Part shown: positions 23,417 to 30,247 of the stretch, one piece after another
Layout of the letters: the number at the start of each line of letters is the position of its first letter
How positions within the stretch are numbered: the stretch's first letter is position 1
NCBI GenBank assembly: GCA_947492825.1
Contig: CANLNT010000002.1
Coordinates: 876,501 to 940,500, forward strand
Source of the DNA: an uncultured Paracoccaceae bacterium
GTDB taxonomy: Bacteria > Pseudomonadota > Alphaproteobacteria > Rhodobacterales > Rhodobacteraceae
Length of the DNA: 64,000 nt
Direction: 5' to 3'
The notes under the pieces: generated by a model
Seen by the model: the letters and a program-made list of their open reading frames with translations, nothing else
Databases searched by the model: none
What the model was told of the DNA's origin: nothing
Position numbers and translations under genes: made by a program

Positions 23417-23442
23417 AACGACGCAGGATACACTTCGGTTCC
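23417..23442 (-). promoter_or_regulatory. EcfG-type promoter match facing the phyR 3' end
   Basis: On the minus strand GGAAC (23442-23438), 17 bases, then CGTT (23420-23417). Spacing and both elements fit the EcfG consensus. The transcript would run into the hairpin at 23383-23337 and then antisense to phyR. No protein gene is downstream, so a small RNA is possible. About one such match is expected by chance in 64 kb, so this is tentative. Confidence 0.45.
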
Positions 23443-23541
23443 CCGAAATTTTGGAGGTTCTTTTAGATTGCACGTAATGCGCTGAAAAGGCTTATGAATT
23501 AGCGCCGCACACATCTGCGGTACGGCGCATTCAGACCCTGT

Positions 23542-24660
23542 TCAGGCTTTCAGGGCAAGGCTGGGGGCCAGCACGTCGATGCCCAAAGCCTTGCCAACCG
23601 CATAATAGGTCAACTGACCCGCATGCACATTCAGTCCATTCAGCAAATGCGGATCGTCCGCGCAGGCCTGTCGCCAGCCTTTATCTGCCAATGCCAGCAT
23701 GAAAGGCATGGTTGCATTGCCAAGGGCGATGGTCGAGGTGCGCGCCACGGCACCCGGCATATTAGCCACGCAGTAGTGCATGATCCCATCGACGTCGTAG
23801 ATCGGGTCCTGATGCGTGGTGGCGCGCGAGGTTTCAAAGCAACCGCCCTGATCAATCGCCACATCCACCAGTGCAGCACCAGGTTTGAGGTCGGCCAATT
23901 GCGCGCGGCTGATCAGCTTGGGTGCTGCGGCACCGGGGATCAGAACCGCACCGATGATCAGGTCGGCTTCTGCCGCCAAATCAGCGGTGTTGCCCGCACT
24001 GGCGTAAGAGGTGTTGAACTGCGCGCCAAAGACATCGTCAAGATAACGCAGCCGGGGCAGGGACCGGTCCAGCACGGTCACATCCGCGCCCATACCTGAC
24101 GCGATCCGCGCCGCATGGGTGCCAACAACCCCGCCGCCAATCACCACCACGCGGGCCGGGCCAACGCCGGGCACGCCACCCATCAGCACACCGCGCCCGC
24201 CATTGGCCTTTTGCAATGTCCAGGCGCCAACCTGCGGGGCCAATCGCCCGGCCACTTCAGACATGGGTGCCAGCAGCGGCAGACCACCTTGGGCGTCTGT
24301 CACCGTCTCATAAGCGATGCAAGTGGCGCCCGAGGCGATCAGGTCGTGAGTCTGATCGGGGTCCGGAGCCAGATGGAGATAGGTGAACAGGATCTGACCC
24401 GCGCGCAGCATCTTGCGCTCAACCGCTTGGGGTTCCTTGACCTTCACGATCATATCGGCGGCGGCAAAGATGTCTGCCGCATTACCCGCGATCTGCGCAC
24501 CGGCGGCCAGATAGTCCTCATCGGTGAACCCCGCACCCACCCCGGCGCCGGATTGCACGGTGACTTGATGGCCGTGGGCCACCGCCTCGCGCGCGGCGTT
24601 GGGCGTCATGCCGACCCGAAATTCTTGCGGTTTGATCTCTGTCGGGCATCCGATATGCAT
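23542..24660 (-). CDS. ald: Alanine dehydrogenase
   Basis: 372-residue NAD-dependent enzyme interconverting L-alanine and pyruvate plus ammonia, common in marine bacteria for alanine use. It has the N-terminal M-H-I-G-C-P-T-E-I-K-P-Q-E-F-R-V-G and the catalytic-region V-K-V-K-E-P and F-T-Y-L-H-L-A. The NAD-binding Rossmann motif is V-V-V-I-G-G-G-V-V-G-T-H-A-A, and the late segment I-M-H-Y-C-V-A-N-M-P-G-A-V-A-R-T-S-T is present. Length matches the family. It is divergent from an Lrp/AsnC regulator gene, the usual arrangement for its control. Confidence 0.95.
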   Translation of the reverse strand: MHIGCPTEIKPQEFRVGMTPNAAREAVAHGHQVTVQSGAGVGAGFTDEDYLAAGAQIAGNAADIFAAADMIVKVKEPQAVERKMLRAGQILFTYLHLAPDPDQTHDLIASGATCIAYETVTDAQGGLPLLAPMSEVAGRLAPQVGAWTLQKANGGRGVLMGGVPGVGPARVVVIGGGVVGTHAARIASGMGADVTVLDRSLPRLRYLDDVFGAQFNTSYASAGNTADLAAEADLIIGAVLIPGAAAPKLISRAQLADLKPGAALVDVAIDQGGCFETSRATTHQDPIYDVDGIMHYCVANMPGAVARTSTIALGNATMPFMLALADKGWRQACADDPHLLNGLNVHAGQLTYYAVGKALGIDVLAPSLALKA

Positions 24661-24797
24661 GGCACGTCTCCTGATAGTGTTGGGTCCAGCATCGGTGCGT
24701 TCTTGCGCAATGTCCCAGCCTTGATTATGCGGTGATAGCGCAATCTGTCGTGAAATCTTGCGCTGAAATCAGAAATCTCGATGGGAACCTGCGTCAG

Positions 24798-25256
24798 ATG
24801 GAAATCGACCACATAGATCGCCGAATCCTTGAGGTGTTGCAAAAGCAGGGCCGGATGTCCCATGCAGAGCTTTCGGATAAGGTGAACCTGTCCCCCTCGG
24901 CCTGTCACCGCCGCATCCAGCGGTTGGAAAAGGACGGGATCATCGCGGGCTATGTCGCGCTGTTGAACCCTCGCAAGATGGGACGGCCCACGACAGTTTT
25001 CGTCGAAATCACCCTGTCAGGCCAGGCGGATGAGGTGCTTGACGCCTTTGAGCGCGCAGTTGCCCGCGTGCCGGATGTGCTGGAATGTCATTTGATGGCG
25101 GGCACGGCGGATTACCTATTGAAGGTCGTGGCAGGCGATACCGAGGATTTTGCCCGCATCCACCGCCGCTATCTGGCGACATTGCCCGGAGTGGCGCAGA
25201 TGCAATCGTCTTTCGCGCTGCGCACTGTGCGGCAGACGACAGCCCTGCCGGTCTGA
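24798..25256 (+). CDS. Lrp/AsnC family regulator, probable activator of ald
   Basis: 152 residues. N-terminal winged helix-turn-helix (I-D-R-R-I-L-E-V-L-Q-K-Q-G-R-M-S-H-A-E-L-S-D-K-V-N-L-S-P-S-A-C) and C-terminal RAM/AsnC ligand domain (V-A-L-L-N-P-R-K-M-G-R-P, E-C-H-L-M-A-G-T-A-D-Y-L-L-K-V-V). ATG at 24798 gives the standard length; the longer frame from 24732 is unlikely. It is divergent from ald across 137 bp, so alanine-responsive control of ald is the natural inference. Such proteins often regulate themselves as well. Confidence 0.88.
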   Translation: MEIDHIDRRILEVLQKQGRMSHAELSDKVNLSPSACHRRIQRLEKDGIIAGYVALLNPRKMGRPTTVFVEITLSGQADEVLDAFERAVARVPDVLECHLMAGTADYLLKVVAGDTEDFARIHRRYLATLPGVAQMQSSFALRTVRQTTALPV

Positions 25257-25310
25257 CGTGCGCCGCTCTTGCACGGGCGAATGCCCGCGCAAAACGCCCC
25301 GCCCGCCAGC

Positions 25311-25328
25311 CCGGGGTCTTGACCCCGG
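25311..25328. repeat. Perfect GC-rich inverted repeat
   Basis: CCGGGGTC-TT-GACCCCGG, 8-bp perfect arms with a two-base loop, in the gap between the Lrp gene and the next ORF. No T run follows. It could be an attenuating stem or a dispersed intergenic palindrome. Confidence 0.6.
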
Positions 25329-25374
25329 CGCTCGCTGACACCACTTCTGTTGAGATTGGTAAATGGAGCATTTG

Positions 25375-25728
25375 ATGCGTAGTTTTCTCGCCGCCCTCAT
25401 CCCTTTGACCCTTGCAACCCCGGTGCTGGCCGAGTGGCAGCAAATCGGCGACCGCGATACATTTCGGGCGCAGGTCGTTGATAACGCCTATGCCGACGCC
25501 AATGGCAACTGGTTCCGGTTCAATGGCAATGGCACCCTGTCCGGTGGGGCCGCTGGCAAAGACCTGACCGGCACGTGGCGCTATCAGAATGGCATGGCCT
25601 GTTTCAACCGCGCGCTGGGTGGTGAAGACCTGCCAGCTGACTGCATCGTGGTGCTGGTGGACGGCAACGCGCTTGTCACGGTGCGCGACCAGGGTCGCGG
25701 CAAGCAGACGCAATATGTGAAGCAATAG
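25375..25728 (+). CDS. Small secreted protein of unknown function
   Basis: 117 residues with a clear Sec signal (M-R-S-F-L-A-A-L-I-P-L-T-L-A-T-P-V-L-A, cleavage before E-W-Q-Q). The mature part is a small beta-rich domain (W-F-R-F-N-G-N-G-T-L-S-G-G, L-T-G-T-W-R-Y-Q-N-G-M-A-C-F-N-R-A-L, L-P-A-D-C-I-V-V-L) with two Cys that could form a disulfide. The G-T-W-x-Y pattern recalls DUF995-like periplasmic proteins, but I cannot assign a family with certainty. GGAG lies 6 bases before ATG 25375, favouring it over 25363. It is convergent with the peroxiredoxin gene. Confidence 0.72.
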   Translation: MRSFLAALIPLTLATPVLAEWQQIGDRDTFRAQVVDNAYADANGNWFRFNGNGTLSGGAAGKDLTGTWRYQNGMACFNRALGGEDLPADCIVVLVDGNALVTVRDQGRGKQTQYVKQ

Positions 25729-25731
25729 CGC

Positions 25732-26244
25732 CTAGTGCGTGCCGCGCGGCGGCCGCCCTTTGTCTTGCGCAAACTTGATGCCGTCGCGGACCATCGCCAG
25801 ATCGGGCCGCGCCCAAGGTGCGGTCGAGATGTCGTGGACCTGCAACTGCCCGGCGGGGTTGATCACAAAAAGCCCCGGTTCGGCAAAGGGGCGATCCGTT
25901 TCCGCATCTGACAGCGGGTCCGAGATATAAAGCCCCAGCTCACGCATTTGCGGCACGCTCAGATCATAGCCCATCGGCCCGCCGTACCCCGTTTCATCGA
26001 CCATCGCCTGTGCCCGGTCTGCCGGATCGCCAGACGCTGCAATGACCGTCACACCAAGGGCTGCAAAATCATCGCGCAGCGCCTCGAGCTGGCGCAAATA
26101 ATCTTTGCACTTGGGGCAATGCAACCCGCGATAGATCACCACTAGCCCCCAATCGGGCACTTGGCCCAGTGACATTTGGCCACCTTCGAGCGCGGACACA
26201 ATCACATTGGGGAAAGGCGCACCGGGGTTGGGAAGGCGAGTCAT
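25732..26244 (-). CDS. Peroxiredoxin-like AhpC/TSA family protein
   Basis: 170 residues with a thioredoxin-fold redoxin domain: V-V-I-Y-R-G-L-H-C-P-K-C-K-D-Y-L (C-x-x-C at the start of the first helix), V-T-V-I-A-A-S-G-D, L-G-L-Y-I-S, and P-G-L-F-V-I-N-P-A-G. The C-P-K-C site resembles thiol-disulfide oxidoreductases and bacterioferritin-comigratory-type peroxiredoxins. Substrate unknown. AAGGA precedes ATG 26244; an upstream in-frame ATG has no such site. It lies downstream of rpsU on the same strand but after the rpsU terminator. Confidence 0.8.
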   Translation of the reverse strand: MTRLPNPGAPFPNVIVSALEGGQMSLGQVPDWGLVVIYRGLHCPKCKDYLRQLEALRDDFAALGVTVIAASGDPADRAQAMVDETGYGGPMGYDLSVPQMRELGLYISDPLSDAETDRPFAEPGLFVINPAGQLQVHDISTAPWARPDLAMVRDGIKFAQDKGRPPRGTH

Positions 26245-26300
26245 ATCGGTCCTTTCGGGGATCATTTGCTGCATGTCGATAGCAGCAACGCGCAAGAATG

Positions 26301-26331
26301 AAAAACCCCCGCCAGATTGCTCTGACGGGGG
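26301..26331 (-). terminator. Rho-independent terminator of rpsU
   Basis: On the minus strand CCCCCGTCAGA pairs with TCTGGCGGGGG (one wobble) around GCAA and is followed by five T. It is 27 bases past the rpsU stop. Confidence 0.93.
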
Positions 26332-26357
26332 CCTATTCGTAACGTCGCGAGCTGCTC

Positions 26358-26564
26358 TTAGAGCAGACCCTCACGCTGGGCCTTCTTCCGGGCCAGCTTG
26401 CGCTGACGGCGGATTGCTTCGGCCTTTTCGCGCGCCTTGCGGACGGACGGTTTTTCGAAATGTTGCTTGAGCTTCATTTCACGAAAAACGCCCTCACGCT
26501 GAAGTTTCTTCTTCAGGGCACGCAACGCCTGATCGACGTTGTTATCACGAACACTTACCTGCAT
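26358..26564 (-). CDS. rpsU: 30S ribosomal protein S21
   Basis: 68 residues, highly basic: [45 protein letters not shown] and [11 protein letters not shown]. This is the alphaproteobacterial S21 pattern. S21 sits near the anti-Shine-Dalgarno region of the small subunit and supports initiation. A strong terminator follows. It is divergent from the COQ9-family gene, an order I recall from other Rhodobacterales. Confidence 0.96.
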   Translation of the reverse strand: MQVSVRDNNVDQALRALKKKLQREGVFREMKLKQHFEKPSVRKAREKAEAIRRQRKLARKKAQREGLL

Positions 26565-26672
26565 GTGGTTTACACCACCTTTCTAATCTGGATTTGCAAT
26601 AAGTTGCAGGAAGTGGGCATATAGCAAGGCCGCCCTATCTTGTCGAGTCTTCAGACAAAGCCGGAGATTGCC

Positions 26673-27362
26673 ATGCAAACCGACCCACTAAAGCTACAAC
26701 TTTTGGACGCGGCATTGACCCATGTGGCCTTTGACGGGTGGTCGCCTGCCACGTTTGAAGCCGCCGTGGCCGAGGTCGGGATCGACCCCGCCCATGCCGC
26801 CACACTTTGCCCGCGCGGGGCGGTCGACCTGGCAATCCTTTCTCACCAACAGGGCGATGCGGCGATGATCGCCGCGATGCGGGCCGCGGACCTTGGGGAC
26901 ATGCGGTATAGCGAGAAGGTGGCCCATGCGATCCGCCTGCGTCTGGCGGCGGTGCCCGACAAAGAGGCGGTGCGCCGCGCTACGGCGCTTTTCGCGCTAC
27001 CGCATATGTCGCCCGATGGCGCGCGGCTGATCTGGGGCACGGCGGATGCGATCTGGACAGCACTGGGCGACACCTCTGACGACATCAACTGGTATTCCAA
27101 ACGCGCCACCCTTTCTGCGGTCTACGGCTCTGTTGTGCTGTATTGGCTCGGCGATACCTCGCCTGACGGGGCCGCCACGGATGCCTTCATCGACCGACGT
27201 ATCGCTGATGTGATGCAGTTCGAAAAGGTGAAGGCTCAACTGCGTGACAACCCGCTCTTGAAGCCTTTGACTGGTCCCCTGGGCCAGCTTGCCGCGCGGG
27301 TCAAAGCGCCACGCCAGATGCCAGACTTTGATGACCTCCCGGGGATGTGGCGGGAGCAATAG
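26673..27362 (+). CDS. COQ9 family protein (ubiquinone biosynthesis)
   Basis: 229 residues. The N-terminal part is TetR-like (L-L-D-A-A-L-T-H-V-A-F-D-G-W-S-P-A-T-F-E-A-A) and the C-terminal part has the COQ9 signature (D-I-N-W-Y-S-K-R-A-T-L-S-A-V-Y-G-S-V-V-L-Y-W-L-G-D, then R-R-I-A-D-V-M-Q-F-E-K). COQ9 binds lipid and assists the COQ7 hydroxylase step of ubiquinone synthesis in mitochondria; the bacterial homologues are assumed to act similarly. CCGGAG lies 7 bases before ATG 26673. The frame extends to 26640 without support. Confidence 0.88.
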   Translation: MQTDPLKLQLLDAALTHVAFDGWSPATFEAAVAEVGIDPAHAATLCPRGAVDLAILSHQQGDAAMIAAMRAADLGDMRYSEKVAHAIRLRLAAVPDKEAVRRATALFALPHMSPDGARLIWGTADAIWTALGDTSDDINWYSKRATLSAVYGSVVLYWLGDTSPDGAATDAFIDRRIADVMQFEKVKAQLRDNPLLKPLTGPLGQLAARVKAPRQMPDFDDLPGMWREQ

Positions 27363-27708
27363 GTCCGCTTTGCGGGACAAAGCCGACTTGTGCTGTGGCT
27401 GCCATTGCTGACGCAGCATTGCATTGCAGGTGTAGCGATGAACTTATTGCAGTACAAAAGGTGTCACTGAACCGGTCATTCAGAAAGCCGAAACCAGGCA
27501 ATATTCAATCATCCTGTCGCTGGTTGATTGAGCTGGATCGCGTAATACAGGACATATCATGACCGGATTTCAACTTCCCGCCAACACACCCAAACGCAGA
27601 GCATCGTACAAGGGCCGCCTCTCCGGGCAAAAGCGTCTGTTGCTTTCCCCGACGCGCCCAAACCAGCGTTGCACGGCAAGGGCACAAAATTTCCCGGCCT
27701 CATAACGT
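27363..27708. other. Gene-free stretch at the left border of the catabolic block
   Basis: 346 bp between the COQ9-family gene and the end of the ALDH7 pseudogene. No frame here has a credible start or composition. It opens with GTCCGC-TTT-GCGGGAC, a small inverted repeat, and the next 60 bases (GACTTGTGCTGTGG..., CAGCATTGCATTGCAG) look like the dispersed orphan sequences often seen in Roseobacter intergenic regions. That comparison is from memory. No terminator was recognised. Confidence 0.5.
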
Positions 27709-29206
27709 TCAGAAGTCGAACTTGACGCCTTGGGCCAGCGGCAATTCGTCGGAATAGTTCACCGTATTTGTCTGACGCCGCATATAGGCTTTCCAAGCAT
27801 CCGAGCCGCTTTCGCGCCCGCCGCCGGTTTCCTTTTCCCCGCCAAAGGCACCGCCGATTTCCGCACCCGATGGCCCAATATTGACGTTCGCAATTCCGCA
27901 ATCAGACCCTGTGGCTCACATGAAGGTTTCGGCCTCGCGCATATCCATCGTGAAGATGCACGATGATAGGCCCTGCGGGACACCATTGTGCAGCGCCATG
28001 GCCTCCTCAAAGGTATCGTAGTCCACGACATAAAGGATGGGTACAAAGGTTTCCGTGCGCACTATGTCTGACTGTTTGGGCATATCAACGATGGCAGGGG
28101 CTGCGTAGGCACCGCCTGTCCCAACCTTCACGGCCTCGCCGCCGTATACGGTGCCGCCCTGCACCTTTGCTGCGGCCAATGCGGATTGCATCGCGGTCAG
28201 GGCGTGCTGATCAATGAGTGGGCCAACCAATGTGTCATCGCTGCGCGGATCGCCGACAGGCAGGCTTGCGTAGGCTTTGGCCAGTTTGTTCACCAGATCA
28301 GTGCGGACCGAATTGTGGACAATCAAGCGGCGCAATGTGGTGCAGCGTTGGCCTGCGGTCCCGACAGCTGAAAAGACAATGGCGCGCACCGCCATGTCCA
28401 TATCGGCGGAAGGGGCCACGATCATGGCGTTGTTGCCCCCAAGTTCAAGGATCGGGCGGCCAAACCGGGCGGCGACCTGCGGGCCGACGATGGATCCCAT
28501 GCGTGTTGATCCGGTTGCAGACAGGATCGGAACATCGGGCGAGGCCACAAGGGCTGCACCCACATCTGCACCGCCGATGACAACCTGAACCAGACCTTCG
28601 GGGGCATCGCCAAACCGCACCAGCGCGCGTTTCATGATCCTCATCGCGGCCAGCGCCGTTAGCGGGGATCTCTCAGAGGGTTTCCAGATGACCGGATTGC
28701 CGCACACAAGCGCAAGGGCAGCGTTCCATGACCAAACCGCGACGGGAAAGTTAAAGGCCGTGATCACGCCGCAAGGGCCCATCGGATGCCAAGTTTCCAT
28801 CATGTGATGACCGGGACGCTCGGACGCAATTGTCAGTCCATAGAGTTGGCGTGACAGACCGACCGCAAAGTCGCAAATGTCGATCATTTCCTGCACCTCG
28901 CCCAAGCCCTCGGAGGCGATCTTGCCTGCTTCCAGCGTTACCACGGCGCCCAATTCGGCCTTGGCGGCGCGCAGTTCTTCGCCCAGAAGGAGGACCAATT
29001 CGCCGCGCCGCGGGGCGGGCACCTGACGCTACGCTTTGAAGGCGTCCTGAGGCCCTTCGATGATTGCACCCATGTCCGACAACGGGGTTTCATGGACCTG
29101 CGCGACCTCAGTTCCGTCAAATGGGGGAGCACACAGTCAGGCAACCCCCTTTCAGTTCGGCATCGGTCAGTCCTGCGGCTTTGAGAGTATCGCCATGAAT
29201 TGTCAT
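27709..29206 (-). pseudogene. Broken ALDH7-family aminoadipate-semialdehyde dehydrogenase
   Basis: Remnant of a 498-residue ALDH7 (antiquitin-type) dehydrogenase, which oxidises 2-aminoadipate 6-semialdehyde (or its cyclic P6C form) to 2-aminoadipate in lysine breakdown. Three lesions are visible. One extra base in an AAA run at 29119-29121 shifts the frame after L-T-V-C-S-P-I. TAG at 29029-29031 replaces the Trp of F-K-A-W-R-Q. TGA at 27916-27918 replaces the Ser of T-F-M-S-A-T-G-S-D-C-G. Everything else is well preserved, including G-Q-R-C-T-T-L-R-R with the catalytic Cys, L-E-L-G-G-N-N-A and the C-terminal [13 protein letters not shown]. It is the last gene of the operon, 12 bp after the malonyltransferase-like gene. 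A recent loss or sequencing errors could explain it. Confidence 0.9.
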
Positions 29207-29218
29207 TTGGCTCTTTCC

Positions 29219-30247
29219 TTAAGTCACGATAGCCCGCTGCGCCGCGTTACCCATCGCGATAAGGAACGGCGCGTCGGCTTGTCTGGATTGAAAATCGGCT
29301 TTCGTCGCAAGGCCCTGCCAATTCGACAAAATCAGCGACTGGGCAACGGCACCGCCAAGCGTGGTCCCCGGCCCGGTGATGATGAAAAGGTCGGGCGCAA
29401 ACTCTCGCGCAGCAATGGCGATGGCGCGCGTAAAGTTATAGGTTTCAGTCACTTGGGCTCCCAACGTGTAGTCATAAAGAGCGTCGGTGTCAGACGCATC
29501 CGGCCACCAGATTGCCCCGCGCCCATCAATCAAAGGCAGGTTCGGCTGACCAATCAGATGACGGGACAGGCGTGTGCGACCTTGTTCAGCTACCTGGGTC
29601 TGAAGGGCTGTGTGAAAGGCGGCGTGATTTGGCAAACGCATGGGGAAACGGCCCTGAACGGGTGGAACGGACGCCTCGAACGCGGCAAGGCCTGCGTCAT
29701 TGCCTGCCAGAACCAGCATGCCGCCAAGGTCGATGGACAGGGCGAGAACGTTGCCTTTGCGGTCGTTAATTTCTGCGACAGTGTCGAGAAAAGCAGCTTT
29801 GCGTTCAAGGTCCGGCACCCAATCTTCCCCAACAAACGGATAGATCAATTGCCCTCCGATCAATGCCTCTTGCATCAGCGTGCCCATGGTATTGCTGATC
29901 TCAAAGCCCGCTTGCGGGGTGACGGACCCGCCGCAGGCAAGGGCCGAATACCAGCCCATCGAATTGCCGGTCACAGCGACGATGTCGATTTCATTGCGGT
30001 TGATACTCAGGTGGTCCCCGATCGTTGCCGCAAAGATCAGACCCGACGCGATGTCGCCACGAGTATGAGTCGCCGCGCTGAACCGGGCTGCGCCATCAAG
30101 GTCCGTAACTGTTGTCTGACCCGCCGCTGTGCGGGTCGTGTCAAATTCGGCCATCAATTGGCGGTCGGGAAAATGGCGCGACAGATAGCCAAGCTCGTCT
30201 TTGTTATAAGTCCCGCGACCGGGGCAAATCAGCACGGCTGTTTTCAT
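29219..30247 (-). CDS. ACP S-malonyltransferase-like protein in the lysine operon
   Basis: 342 residues resembling FabD/MdcH acyltransferases: V-L-I-C-P-G-R-G-T-Y near the start, the nucleophile elbow as V-T-G-N-S-M-G-W-Y (G-N-S-M-G in place of the usual G-H-S-x-G), P-N-H-A-A-F-H-T with the likely catalytic His, and I-I-T-G-P-G-T-T-L-G-G near the C terminus. The length is close to FabD's, but the sequence is divergent and there is no ACP gene nearby. Its ATG overlaps the E1 stop (ATGA). Its real acyl donor and acceptor are unknown; in this setting a CoA-thioester related to glutaryl-CoA is a guess. Confidence 0.72.
   Translation of the reverse strand: MKTAVLICPGRGTYNKDELGYLSRHFPDRQLMAEFDTTRTAAGQTTVTDLDGAARFSAATHTRGDIASGLIFAATIGDHLSINRNEIDIVAVTGNSMGWYSALACGGSVTPQAGFEISNTMGTLMQEALIGGQLIYPFVGEDWVPDLERKAAFLDTVAEINDRKGNVLALSIDLGGMLVLAGNDAGLAAFEASVPPVQGRFPMRLPNHAAFHTALQTQVAEQGRTRLSRHLIGQPNLPLIDGRGAIWWPDASDTDALYDYTLGAQVTETYNFTRAIAIAAREFAPDLFIITGPGTTLGGAVAQSLILSNWQGLATKADFQSRQADAPFLIAMGNAAQRAIVT

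Noticed and set aside
25311-25328. Terminator of the Lrp-type regulator
   Set aside because: The inverted repeat is perfect but no T run follows on either strand, so it is listed only as a repeat.
27916-27918. In-frame TGA of the ALDH7 gene as a selenocysteine codon
   Set aside because: The family has Ser there, no SECIS-like need exists, and a frameshift plus a TAG also break the gene.
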